Assembly: GCA_964011675.1 (NCBI GenBank)
Contig: CAXGPR010000124.1
Span: forward strand, 1-8,711
DNA length: 8,711 nucleotides
Origin: GCA-2693325 sp964011675
Lineage (GTDB): Bacteria > Latescibacterota > UBA2968 > UBA8231
Direction of reading: 5' to 3'
The position numbers and the translations under genes were made by a program. Below, in pieces: positions 1 to 6,869 of the stretch. The notes under the pieces were generated by a model. The model was not told where the DNA came from. It did no database searches and saw nothing but the letters and a program-made list of their open reading frames with translations. Positions within the stretch are counted from its first letter, which is position 1. Each line of letters begins with the position of its first letter.

Positions 1-731
1 TGTTTGGCTTGTGTGAAAGCGCTGTAATGACCCTTATACATCGTGACAGTCTGATAGTCTACGTCGAGAATGTGTGTGCTGATATTATCCAAAAACCGAT
101 GGTCGTGTGAAATGATGACAGCCGGTCCGGCAAAGTCGCGTAAAAAGGTTTCGAGCCAACGGATCGATAGGATATCGAGGTGGTTGGTCGGTTCGTCTAG
201 GAGCAACACGTCGGGCGAAGAGGCTAGCACCTGAGCTAGCAGCACGCGTAGCTTAAAACCCCCTGAAAGCGTGGAGAGCGGATTGTGATGTATGGCACTG
301 GGCAGGCCAAGGCCCTCTAAAATGGACGAGGCGTGTGCCTCGGCGGCGTATCCGTCTTGACGCTGATACTCGTCTTCGAGTACGGAAAAGCGTTCGGCGT
401 CGAACTCATTTTCGGCATTGGCTAGCAGATCTTCCCGTTCAGCCATCACGTTCCACAGATCGTTATTACCCATGAGGGCAACGTTGATAATTTTTTGCCC
501 TTCATAGAGAAATTGGTCTTGGCGCAACACGCCCAAGCGCAGGCGCTGTGGAATGGACAGGCTGCCCTCACTGGCCTCTAGATCGCCGGTCAGGATATTT
601 AGCAAGGTCGTCTTGCCTGATCCGTTGGCACCGACCAGTCCGTAGCGTTCGCCAGCGTTTAGCTGCAGAGATACGCTATCAAAGAGCGTTCGGTCTGCAT
701 AGGTTTTGCCGAGATTAGATAGTGTGATCAT
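1..731 (-). CDS. ybiT: ABC-F family ATP-binding protein, YbiT-like (3' end beyond window)
   Basis: Soluble twin-ATPase of the ABC-F family, whose members act at the ribosome (translation factors or resistance proteins) and have no membrane domain. The 243 visible residues cover the first ATPase domain: Walker A GANGSGKT (about 34-41), signature LSGGFK (154-159), Walker B with VLLLDEPTNHLD (175-186) and the switch histidine in SHD (208-210). The stretches LRQDQF (69-74), DGYAAEA (126-132), KLRVLLAQ (160-167) and IRWLE (190-194) match my memory of E. coli YbiT better than EttA or Uup. The reading frame is open to base 1, so the linker and second ATPase domain lie outside the window. The ATG at 729-731 is in the expected place for the family, but no good Shine-Dalgarno precedes it. 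It follows the membrane protein gene by 66 nt on the same strand. Family assignment is firm; the subfamily name is likely. Confidence 0.93.
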   Translation of the reverse strand, partial: MITLSNLGKTYADRTLFDSVSLQLNAGERYGLVGANGSGKTTLLNILTGDLEASEGSLSIPQRLRLGVLRQDQFLYEGQKIINVALMGNNDLWNVMAEREDLLANAENEFDAERFSVLEDEYQRQDGYAAEAHASSILEGLGLPSAIHHNPLSTLSGGFKLRVLLAQVLASSPDVLLLDEPTNHLDILSIRWLETFLRDFAGPAVIISHDHRFLDNISTHILDVDYQTVTMYKGHYSAFTQAK

Positions 732-797
732 AGGGAGAGAATTTAAGCTAAATTACTGTTTGCGGAATGGCTTAATGGCTTAGATGTTTCTATTTAC

Positions 798-2756
798 TCA
801 GATCCAGAAAACGACGTTGTCTGTCATGCCGGTTAGTGCGTCAATGGCTAGCCACGCACCGGCGCTGGCGAACTGGCCGATAATAAGGCCGAGGAAAAAG
901 GGGCGTGCGCGAAGAAAAAGCGCAGGTCCGCCGTATTTAACGATCAACGATTTGCATAGCCAAGCTATAAATATACTGAACCACAACTGGTCCATTAGCC
1001 AAATCATAGACACGGGAAAGCCGATGGGGTGTAAGGGCCACCAGAGGAGGTGATGACGCGCCATCATGAGACCGCTCATCAGTACACCGCCTAAGACTGT
1101 GTGTATCCAGCCTCCGACGTTCGCCTCTGTAGGCGTAGCTAGCTTCGCGGCGACATAGTCAAAGGGTGCACGCGCGCCGCCGCCGAAAAACCAGCCGTTG
1201 AGATTGATGCCACCGTACTCATATGCCAAGTACAGAATCATGCATATGGAGCTGATCAGGCTGATAAGAATGGCTAGTAACAATGTCCACAGTAGCGGTC
1301 GAACGTTTCGTCCCATCCCTTCGCTTAACTTGAGGCTGTGCATGCAGGATGCCATGACAAAGGTGCGAATATCACCACTCCAGACGTGCGTGTAAGCCAG
1401 ACCGACCATGCCGGCTGGGCCCAGCGCTGAGGAGCCTACCGCAGAGACCAGCGTGGAAGCGGCGATCAGCGGGCTCGTGACGGCGGCTACGCCACTTTCC
1501 ACGACTACGCGAGTTAGTCCAACAAAGACAGCTAAGGCTAATGCCAGTAGGACTAACGCAGCCCAGGGTGGCATACCAGCTGCAATTAGCCATGCGGCCA
1601 TGCTTGCACAACCGCCTACTAAACAGATGAGAGCAGCTCGGTAAGACATGATTTCTCCGCTGTCATCAACGCGTTCATCGCCATGGATGGCTTTGCGCCA
1701 GACGTCGTGCAGGTGGTCGCGTGCTAGCCACAGGCCGAACATAACCAAGACCAGAAATGCACCCTGACCGTAGTGGGCTAGAATAGGTTTGGATGCTGCG
1801 CCGTAGATACCTAGCTTCTCGCTGCTTGCGACGCCTAGTATGCCCATTGATCCGTGCGTTATTTTCGCCAATAGGTTGAAAAGCCACAGACTGAGTGCGA
1901 TGTCGAGGTTAATCAGATAAGAGAAGCCAACCATGAGAAAGCTGAGGCGGAACAGGATGGATGTCGTGTCCCGCAGGATGGGAATCGTACTTACCAGCTG
2001 CACGTCCGGCACGGTGTTGTAATAGGCGTGTAGTCCGTTGAGAGAACTGACTATAGCAGGCAAGGCAAAGCCAATCCACATAACAGGGTTACGCCAAAAG
2101 GTATTACGTCCCTCTTCGTCTTGGTGCACCATTTGTAGTGGCACCTGCACAACGGGAAATAGTAACCGTTCGCGCTCTATCCACTGGCGGCGCAGTACGA
2201 CCATGAGGGAGATCATGACCAAGTACAGGCTTATGGCAAAGAGCGCCCAATAGCACAGCGGTTCAATCCACGGCTGCCAAGGCAGTGAGATCTCCTGTGG
2301 CTTGCCCTCGTAAAACCACTGGATGGCTGCGGCGCTCTGCGGCACCACCCAAGGCGGCACGTGTGCCCCGATCAGTGATGCCCAATTGTTTTCCGGCGTA
2401 GCAAAATACTGTGCGGCTGTTGTAATAGTCAGCAGATACTCGGATAAGCCCATAGTTGGGATAGCCGAGGCGGTGATCATCATGGCGTATACGACTAGTA
2501 GTTCGCTACGGGCTAGGCTCCATGCGCTGCGTACGACGCGCACCAGCCCGTTGAGCGGTCCGACAAGTAGAAAAAACAGAAAGATAGCGCCCGGTGTGCT
2601 GAAATCGAGCGCCATATACGAGCCGCGAATGACCATGTTACCGTAAGGTGCGGCGCAGGCCAGGAACAGCGAGAGAACGCTGCCTGTTACGATAGCTCGG
2701 CCCGAGAAGGCCCCGCGCTCGGGTGCGGATTGTAGGTTTGGATCTACTGAAGCCAT
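798..2756 (-). CDS. Polytopic membrane protein, DUF6785/DUF6784 family, possible transporter
   Basis: A 652-residue integral membrane protein with at least a dozen hydrophobic segments, for example around residues 21-40, 55-75, 168-188, 226-240, 268-298, 332-345, 374-415, 485-512, 550-566, 590-605 and 618-640. The layout and the C-terminal WWPLHPIGFP motif (572-581) match the paired DUF6785 (N-terminal) and DUF6784 (C-terminal) domains as I remember them. Their function is not established, though the fold resembles oligopeptide (OPT) transporters. A conserved-looking TRVVVESGVAAVTSPL segment lies at 415-430. A TTG at 2804 in the same frame would add 16 residues. I prefer the ATG at 2756 because the extra residues are a translated copy, in another frame, of duplicated peptidase tail DNA. 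Neither start has a good Shine-Dalgarno. It follows the M42 peptidase by 58 nt, so peptide import is a reasonable inference but unproven. Confidence 0.85.
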   Translation of the reverse strand: MASVDPNLQSAPERGAFSGRAIVTGSVLSLFLACAAPYGNMVIRGSYMALDFSTPGAIFLFFLLVGPLNGLVRVVRSAWSLARSELLVVYAMMITASAIPTMGLSEYLLTITTAAQYFATPENNWASLIGAHVPPWVVPQSAAAIQWFYEGKPQEISLPWQPWIEPLCYWALFAISLYLVMISLMVVLRRQWIERERLLFPVVQVPLQMVHQDEEGRNTFWRNPVMWIGFALPAIVSSLNGLHAYYNTVPDVQLVSTIPILRDTTSILFRLSFLMVGFSYLINLDIALSLWLFNLLAKITHGSMGILGVASSEKLGIYGAASKPILAHYGQGAFLVLVMFGLWLARDHLHDVWRKAIHGDERVDDSGEIMSYRAALICLVGGCASMAAWLIAAGMPPWAALVLLALALAVFVGLTRVVVESGVAAVTSPLIAASTLVSAVGSSALGPAGMVGLAYTHVWSGDIRTFVMASCMHSLKLSEGMGRNVRPLLWTLLLAILISLISSICMILYLAYEYGGINLNGWFFGGGARAPFDYVAAKLATPTEANVGGWIHTVLGGVLMSGLMMARHHLLWWPLHPIGFPVSMIWLMDQLWFSIFIAWLCKSLIVKYGGPALFLRARPFFLGLIIGQFASAGAWLAIDALTGMTDNVVFWI

Positions 2757-2762
2757 CGCCAA

Positions 2763-2790
2763 TTTAGTTGGCTGATTCGAGGTAAGCGGC
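2763..2790 (-). repeat. Degenerate downstream copy of the M42 peptidase gene tail
   Basis: These 28 nt match 2814-2841, the true end of the peptidase gene, at 25 positions. In transcript direction the copy reads A-A-Y-L-E-S-A-N-stop, against A-T-Y-L-E-S-A-K-stop for the genuine tail. The two copies are offset by 51 nt, an exact multiple of three, so the second tail is in the same frame after the first stop. It lies between the peptidase stop and the ATG of the membrane protein. Confidence 0.85.
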
Positions 2791-2809
2791 GTGCCACATA
2801 CCAACTAAA
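2763..2809 (-). promoter_or_regulatory. Possible RNA hairpin over the membrane protein's initiation region
   Basis: A perfect 9-bp inverted repeat joins 2801-2809 (CCAACTAAA) and 2763-2771 (TTTAGTTGG), with 29 nt between the arms. In the transcript the second arm ends 6 nt before the ATG at 2756 and occupies the place where a Shine-Dalgarno would lie; none is visible. The stem is AT-rich with a long loop, so its stability is modest. No T-tract follows, so a terminator is unlikely. Confidence 0.4.
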
Positions 2810-2813
2810 GTAG

Positions 2814-2841
2814 TTTACTTGGCTGACTCGAGGTAAGTGGC
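2814..2841 (-). repeat. Original copy of the duplicated peptidase gene tail
   Basis: This encodes the last eight codons and stop (TAA at 2815-2817) of the M42 peptidase and is the partner of the copy at 2763-2790. The three differences fall in the Thr/Ala codon, a synonymous Glu codon (GAG/GAA) and the last codon (Lys/Asn). Confidence 0.85.
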
Positions 2842-3879
2842 CAGCAAGTCGCGGCAGGCTTTAATGTCGCCGGTGTGGATCGTTTCCGTCACCGTATGTA
2901 TGTAGCGCGTGGGGCAGGAAAGCGTCATGGCGCGACAGCCGCCTGCAGTGCGCTGAAGGCCACCTGTGTCGGTGCCGCCTGCTGCCAAAATTGATCGTTG
3001 TGTCTTGATCTTGTGCTTTTTACCGAGCGCATCAAAGGTTTCTATAAGGTCGTAGTCGCCGATGGCTGAGCTGTCCATGACGGTTATGGCGGCTCCATCA
3101 CCCAGTCGAGTGCAGGCTTCGTGGGCTGGCACACCTGGTGTGTCGACAGCTAACGTCGTGTCGATACCAATGCCGATATCGGGTTGGATTGTATGCGAAG
3201 AAGCGGTGGCCCCGCGCAATCCTACTTCTTCTTGCACGGTGAAGACGCAGTGAATCTCACAGGAATGATTCTTTAGCTTACGACAGGCCTCAATGGCAAT
3301 CCAGCAGGCAGCACGGTTGTCCATAGCTTGGCTGACCATTAAGTCACCCAAGTAGTGTACAGGCGCATTGATAACGACCATGTCGCCGATCTTTACATTT
3401 TTTTCCACACGTTTTCTATCTATGCCCAAATCGACTATAAATTCGCGCACAGTGGGAATGCGCTTGCGCTCTTCGGGAGAGGCGACGTGAATTGGTTTGC
3501 CACTGGGGTTGAGTATGCCGGTCAGGTCTTTGCTGGGGTCATTGGGGTCGGGACAGACCGTCACCACACGCGCGAAGAGGTTGCGTGTGTCAAAGCCGCC
3601 TACAGGGTTGAGGTAGAGAAACCCCTTGTCGTCGATGTGTGAGACGAGGAAGCCGATTTGGTCCATATGCGCGGCCAACATGATGCGCAGTGGATTCTTA
3701 GCTACTTTACCTTTTTTTGGCGCGGGCTTTTTTACGGCGATAATTGAGCCGAGCGAATCAATGCAGATTTCGTCGAATATATCTTCGATTTCATCTAGAA
3801 TAAGCTGACGAATACGATGCTCTCGTCCGGGCACGCCCGGCGTCGTAGTCAATTTTTTGAGTAAGTCGAGCGCGCTCAT
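2815..3879 (-). CDS. M42 family metallo-aminopeptidase
   Basis: Cytosolic dinuclear metal aminopeptidase of the M42 family (FrvX/YsdC/TET type), which removes N-terminal residues from peptides and often forms dodecameric shells. The 354-residue length is normal. Metal-site motifs are all present: AHMD near residues 70-73 (His71), AMDN (Asp187), the catalytic EE pair in TVQEEVG (Glu217, Glu218), GIDTT (Asp240) and the final histidine in RYIHTVTE (His328). The start at 3879 is supported by an AGGA at 3887-3890 with 7 nt spacing. An upstream ATG at 3903 would add 8 residues but has no ribosome binding site. A lysine-rich insert (about 52-62, PAPKKGKVAKN) interrupts the early beta-strand region before the first metal motif. 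It lies 71 nt after the epimerase stop and just before the membrane protein, consistent with one transcript. Exact substrate is unknown. Confidence 0.94.
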   Translation of the reverse strand: MSALDLLKKLTTTPGVPGREHRIRQLILDEIEDIFDEICIDSLGSIIAVKKPAPKKGKVAKNPLRIMLAAHMDQIGFLVSHIDDKGFLYLNPVGGFDTRNLFARVVTVCPDPNDPSKDLTGILNPSGKPIHVASPEERKRIPTVREFIVDLGIDRKRVEKNVKIGDMVVINAPVHYLGDLMVSQAMDNRAACWIAIEACRKLKNHSCEIHCVFTVQEEVGLRGATASSHTIQPDIGIGIDTTLAVDTPGVPAHEACTRLGDGAAITVMDSSAIGDYDLIETFDALGKKHKIKTQRSILAAGGTDTGGLQRTAGGCRAMTLSCPTRYIHTVTETIHTGDIKACRDLLATYLESAK

Positions 3880-3950
3880 GGGGCGTTCCTTTTTCTGGTG
3901 CATCGTTACAGATTTGTCTATGAAAGTACGGGCAGCTGTGCCGTAATCTG

Positions 3951-4727
3951 CTACTCTTCCGTCAGGAGATAAGCGTTGTCTTCTGGTTTAAATCCGTAGG
4001 GGTTGCGCCAATCAAAGATGGGCTTTTGATCCTCGTCATGGTTGTCTGATACGCCATAAGCGATGTAGAAGTTGGGCGCGTCTTCTTCGCATTCGATAAA
4101 AGCGCGCAGCAGGCCAGCGCAGTCGCGGTGGCTGTCCCATACGCCGTCGGCCCGATAGGGGCGATCGCTTCGACCTACTCCGCCTAAGCGCACAACGAGA
4201 ATCTTCTGTCCTTCTTGGAGTCTCTTGGTGTAGTATTGACCGGCGATTTCCATCCAGCGCTTGCTGATCCCATAAAGGCTTGTCGAGCCTACTCCAAAGA
4301 GGTCGCGCCTTGTGTCGGGCGTGTTGGGGATAGAGTCTTCTCGATCGTAGTCGTCTCCCATAAAGTCGAACGAGTGAACGGAGCTGGTCATGTAGATACG
4401 CGGTATGCGTTCGGCTATGGCCACGCGATAGACGCAATCGGTAATAGCGATGTTGAGCGGATCTAATCCCTTTTGCCAGTTCTCGTCACGCGTATTCCAG
4501 CCAAGGTGAACGATGGCGTCTTGGCCGCGTGCTGCTTCGGTTACCTGCTCCATTACACGCTCGTTGTAGGCGTCTAATTGCTCTTTCCAAACGATGGGCT
4601 GGTCACGTTCAAGAATCTCGTCCATGCGGGCAATGCTGATGCCTGATATGTCGTATTCGTCGCCTAGTTCCTGTCGCATAACATGCGCTACAGTGCCCGT
4701 AGTGCCTGTGAGTAGCACTTTCTTCAT
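3951..4727 (-). CDS. NAD-dependent epimerase/dehydratase, uronate dehydrogenase-like
   Basis: Rossmann-fold extended SDR of 258 residues. The nucleotide loop GTTGTVA is at 8-14, HLGW at 74-77, the catalytic serine region MTSS at 113-116 and the YGISK catalytic Tyr152/Lys156 at 152-156. Length and the C-terminal FDWRNPYGFKPEDNAY segment (238-253) resemble uronate dehydrogenases, which oxidise glucuronate or galacturonate to aldarolactones, rather than UDP-sugar epimerases of about 310-340 residues. AGGTGA at 4732-4737 sits 4 nt before the ATG. The gene follows yajQ after a 146-nt spacer, long enough for its own promoter, and precedes the M42 peptidase. The uronate link gains some support from UxuA in the divergent operon, but the substrate cannot be read from sequence and a related sugar epimerase remains possible. 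Confidence 0.9.
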   Translation of the reverse strand: MKKVLLTGTTGTVAHVMRQELGDEYDISGISIARMDEILERDQPIVWKEQLDAYNERVMEQVTEAARGQDAIVHLGWNTRDENWQKGLDPLNIAITDCVYRVAIAERIPRIYMTSSVHSFDFMGDDYDREDSIPNTPDTRRDLFGVGSTSLYGISKRWMEIAGQYYTKRLQEGQKILVVRLGGVGRSDRPYRADGVWDSHRDCAGLLRAFIECEEDAPNFYIAYGVSDNHDEDQKPIFDWRNPYGFKPEDNAYLLTEE

Positions 4728-4803
4728 TAAATCACCTGCTTGTTGTTTGTAGTTTCTGTAATGGGTGACACAAAATAACGCCTGCCTTTATAGATTGCAA
4801 CGA

Positions 4804-4817
4804 ACGCGGGACCGCGT
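4804..4817. repeat. Inverted repeat ACGCGG-GA-CCGCGT upstream of the epimerase gene
   Basis: Perfect 6-bp arms with a 2-nt centre lie 77 nt upstream of the epimerase ATG in the 146-nt spacer after yajQ. On the minus strand a TATAAA at 4789-4794 follows it and could be a -10 element, with the repeat near the -35 position, which would suit an operator. As an RNA it could form a 5-bp stem with a 4-nt loop. No U-tract follows, so it is not a clear terminator. The rest of the spacer shows nothing recognisable. Confidence 0.4.
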
Positions 4818-4873
4818 ATCACTTGGGCAGAAAGCGCATGGGCATGATATATGGCAACCATTGGACGAGCTGT

Positions 4874-5365
4874 TTACTTCTTCATATTGGTAAACTGAAG
4901 AGGAATACCAAAGTTCTCTGACTTCATGGCTGAAATAACAGACTGCAGATCGTCTATTTTTTTGCCCGTTACTCGTACTTGGTCTTCTTGGATGGCTGGC
5001 TGGACTTTAGTCTTCAAGCCTTTGATTTGCTTGACAATCTTTTGTGCGATGTCGCGTGCTATACCTTCCTGTAGAGCTGCGCTGCACTTTATCTGTCCCT
5101 GTGCAGTGCCTTCATTTTCGCCGAAGTCGATGCACTTAGGATCGATACTGCGCTTGATGAAATGGTTGATCATCATGTCTTTTAGCGCTTCCATTTTCAT
5201 GTCGTCGCCTGTTAGCAGCGCGATGTGTTTTTCCTTGCGATTGAATTCTACCTCGGTGCGTGTCTGACGAAAGTCGTAGCGTGTAGCAACTTCGCGCTTG
5301 GTGTTGTTTACGGCATTATCGACTTCTTGTAAATCGACTTCGTTTACTATATCAAATGATGGCAT
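4874..5365 (-). CDS. yajQ: YajQ family nucleotide (cyclic di-GMP) binding protein
   Basis: Full-length YajQ/DUF520 protein of 163 residues, the same length as E. coli YajQ. The N-terminal MPSFDIVNEVDLQEVDNAV, the KIVKQIK helix (about 107-113), the RVTGKKIDDLQSVI block (129-142) and the closing PLQFTNMKK are family hallmarks. The protein is a small cytosolic duplication of a ferredoxin-like fold. Some homologues, such as the Xanthomonas one, bind cyclic di-GMP and act with a transcription factor; others bind tRNA or nucleotides. Binding by this copy is not shown. The start is fixed by AGGAG at 5371-5375, 5 nt before the ATG, inside the 19-nt gap after the aminotransferase stop, so the two genes are very likely co-transcribed. 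No partner signalling gene is visible in the window. Confidence 0.96.
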   Translation of the reverse strand: MPSFDIVNEVDLQEVDNAVNNTKREVATRYDFRQTRTEVEFNRKEKHIALLTGDDMKMEALKDMMINHFIKRSIDPKCIDFGENEGTAQGQIKCSAALQEGIARDIAQKIVKQIKGLKTKVQPAIQEDQVRVTGKKIDDLQSVISAMKSENFGIPLQFTNMKK

Positions 5366-5384
5366 AAAATCTCCTATTTTATTT

Positions 5385-6728
5385 TCAGTGATGCACGCGC
5401 TTTAGCGCATCTGCAATGCTCTTATCGATCAGTGAGTACAGTTCGTCTATCTCGCTCCGGCTTACGGTCAATGCCGGTGCCACTGCAAACCAATTGGGAT
5501 CAATGCGCATGATGAGACCGTTTTCCAAAGCGGTTTTTTTAAGGGCCATTCCTAGCTCGGGAAAAGGCTCCATTGTCTGCGTATCGCGCACTAGCTCCAC
5601 GCCAAGTAACAGGCCGCGTCCGCGCACCTCTCGCACGACCCCGTACTTTGTTAACCCCTGCAGTTTGTCTTGGAGATATGCACCTTGCTCACGTGCTCGC
5701 TCGCACAGGCCGCTCGCCTCGATCTCGTCTAAAACGGCTATGCCCACGGCACAAGCCAGCGGATTGCCTGCATAGGTATGACCGTGCGCAAAATTGCGCG
5801 CTTCCTCGGGATGGCCGCGAAAAGTTTCGGCCATATCCTCGCGCGCCATGAGTGCACCCAGTGGAATTGCGCCACTGGAGAGCCCTTTACCACCGCATAT
5901 TATATCTGGTGTCACATCAAAAGTTTGCGCAGCAAACATCGATCCTGTACGCGCGTAGCCCGTAATGATCTCGTCGTATATGAGCAGCACGTCGTGGCGG
6001 TCGCAAATATCGCGTAGGATATGAAAGTACTCCTCTGTAGGTGTAATAATACCGCCTGTGTTTCCTATGGGTTCGACCATAATGCCGGCGATGGTATCAG
6101 GGTCTTCGCTGATTATGACGTCTTCGAAAAGCTGTGCGCAAAAGCGATTGCATTCTTCCCATGAGGAAAAGCGATCGCGGTAGTAGGTTGGTGGGAAGAC
6201 CTTAAGAAAGCCGGTCATGTGCGGCTCAAAGGGCGTTTTGCGTTTGCCGGTGCCACTGGCGGCCATGGCTCCATAGGTGCCGCCGTGATAGCCTTGATAG
6301 CGGCTGATGAATTTATACTTGCTGGGACGGCCGCTTTGCCTGAAATATTGGCGTGCGAGCTTCAAGGCTGCTTCGACGGATTCGGATCCACCGCTGAAAG
6401 ACTTTATGAAGTTGAGATCTTCTGGTGTAACCTGACCTAAGCGTTCGACAAAGTCGAGTGTTATGTCGGCCGTGCCGTGCATGGGTGGGGCAAAGCTCAG
6501 TACTTCGAGCTGTCTGTGCATCGCCTCGACCACGCGTGGGTGGCCGTGGCCCAATATCGCGACAAAAATACCGCCGATGGCGTCAAAGTAGCGCTTGCCG
6601 TCTGTATCCCAGTAGTATAGCCCTTGGGCGCGCTGTACGACTAGTGGATTGTCGAGAAAAGACTCCGTTGGCTGGTAGTCGAGAAAAGTTCGCTGCAGGA
6701 GTGCGTGCTGTCGAGAACTGATGTTCAT
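5385..6728 (-). CDS. Class III pyridoxal-phosphate aminotransferase
   Basis: Complete 447-residue fold-type I, class III (omega) aminotransferase, cytosolic and PLP-dependent. Visible landmarks are SGGSESVEAALKLAR (112-126) for phosphate binding, YQGYHGG (144-150), MVEPIG (217-222), YDEIITGYARTG with PLP-ring Asp252 (251-262), the Schiff-base lysine Lys281 in GGKGLSSG (279-286) and HTYAGNPLAC (317-326). These enzymes move an amino group from omega-amino acids, beta-alanine, taurine, diamines or similar donors to pyruvate or 2-oxoglutarate; sequence does not settle the donor. AGGTG at 6733-6737, 4 nt before the ATG, supports the start. It is the first gene of the minus-strand set, divergent from the SDR-uxuA pair across a 141-nt shared control region, and is followed by yajQ 19 nt later. 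Confidence 0.94.
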   Translation of the reverse strand: MNISSRQHALLQRTFLDYQPTESFLDNPLVVQRAQGLYYWDTDGKRYFDAIGGIFVAILGHGHPRVVEAMHRQLEVLSFAPPMHGTADITLDFVERLGQVTPEDLNFIKSFSGGSESVEAALKLARQYFRQSGRPSKYKFISRYQGYHGGTYGAMAASGTGKRKTPFEPHMTGFLKVFPPTYYRDRFSSWEECNRFCAQLFEDVIISEDPDTIAGIMVEPIGNTGGIITPTEEYFHILRDICDRHDVLLIYDEIITGYARTGSMFAAQTFDVTPDIICGGKGLSSGAIPLGALMAREDMAETFRGHPEEARNFAHGHTYAGNPLACAVGIAVLDEIEASGLCERAREQGAYLQDKLQGLTKYGVVREVRGRGLLLGVELVRDTQTMEPFPELGMALKKTALENGLIMRIDPNWFAVAPALTVSRSEIDELYSLIDKSIADALKRVHH

Positions 6729-6770
6729 AAGGCACCTGATAATAAGAATGTAGGTTGTTTAATATAGGCA

Positions 6771-6783
6771 TCGCGCCGCGCGA
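6771..6783. repeat. Short inverted repeat TCGCGC-C-GCGCGA
   Basis: Perfect 6-bp arms around a single central C, lying between the LacI-like palindrome and the aminotransferase start, about 43 nt upstream of that start. It is GC-only in the core and in a locally GC-rich patch, so it may be chance. It could be a second operator. It is not a terminator, as no T-tract follows on either strand. Confidence 0.4.
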
Positions 6784-6813
6784 CGTGGATGTCGGCTGTG
6801 CGATTGCGTATGT

Positions 6814-6825
6814 TGTAGCGCTACA
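6814..6825. promoter_or_regulatory. Candidate LacI-family operator (12-bp perfect palindrome)
   Basis: TGTAGCGCTACA is a perfect palindrome with a central AGCGCT, the form typical of operators for LacI/GalR-family sugar regulators (compare TGGTAGCGCTACCA-type sites). It lies 44 nt upstream of the SDR start and 85 nt upstream of the aminotransferase start, where it could control either or both operons. No LacI-type gene is in the window, so the regulator would be encoded elsewhere. A 12-bp palindrome is unlikely by chance in a 141-nt region, but not impossible. Confidence 0.55.
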
Positions 6826-6857
6826 GAAGTCGCCGATGGATACGCATTACTTAGTAT

Positions 6858-6863
6858 AAGGAG
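6858..6863 (+). promoter_or_regulatory. Shine-Dalgarno AAGGAG of the SDR gene
   Basis: AAGGAG sits 6 nt before the ATG at 6870. A competing ATG at 6866 in another frame lies only 2 nt after the AAGGAG, too close for good initiation, so this site decides the start at 6870. Confidence 0.85.
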
Positions 6864-6869
6864 ATATGC

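Larger units (their letters stand above)
6729..6869. promoter_or_regulatory. Divergent promoter region between aminotransferase and SDR-uxuA operons
   Basis: The 141 nt between the two divergent start codons must hold the promoters of both gene sets, unless one is read from further away. It contains two inverted repeats, listed separately. On the minus strand a TATATT at 6762-6767 could be a -10 element, but I see no good -35 at the right distance. On the plus strand no convincing sigma70 pair is visible. The promoters are inferred from gene orientation rather than from motifs. Confidence 0.6.

Noticed and set aside
732..797. Terminator between the membrane protein and the ABC-F gene
   Set aside because: I found no GC-rich hairpin followed by a T-tract in this 66-nt gap, so read-through into the ABC-F gene is possible.
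784..1053. An 89-codon plus-strand frame opposite the end of the membrane protein gene
   Set aside because: It is antisense to coding sequence with clear membrane-protein character and has no ribosome binding site.
2757..2804. A 16-residue N-terminal extension of the membrane protein from a TTG at 2804
   Set aside because: It starts at a rare codon without a ribosome binding site, and its residues come from the duplicated peptidase-tail DNA in another frame. The ATG at 2756 is simpler, though this is not proven.
3405..3411. A run of seven A residues in the peptidase gene (T run on the plus strand at about 3398-3404) as a frameshift site
   Set aside because: The reading frame is continuous through it, and all downstream metal-site motifs are present in the same frame.
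4036..4437. A 133-codon arginine-rich minus-strand frame within the epimerase gene
   Set aside because: It is a shifted frame of the epimerase, whose catalytic motifs are intact in the main frame.
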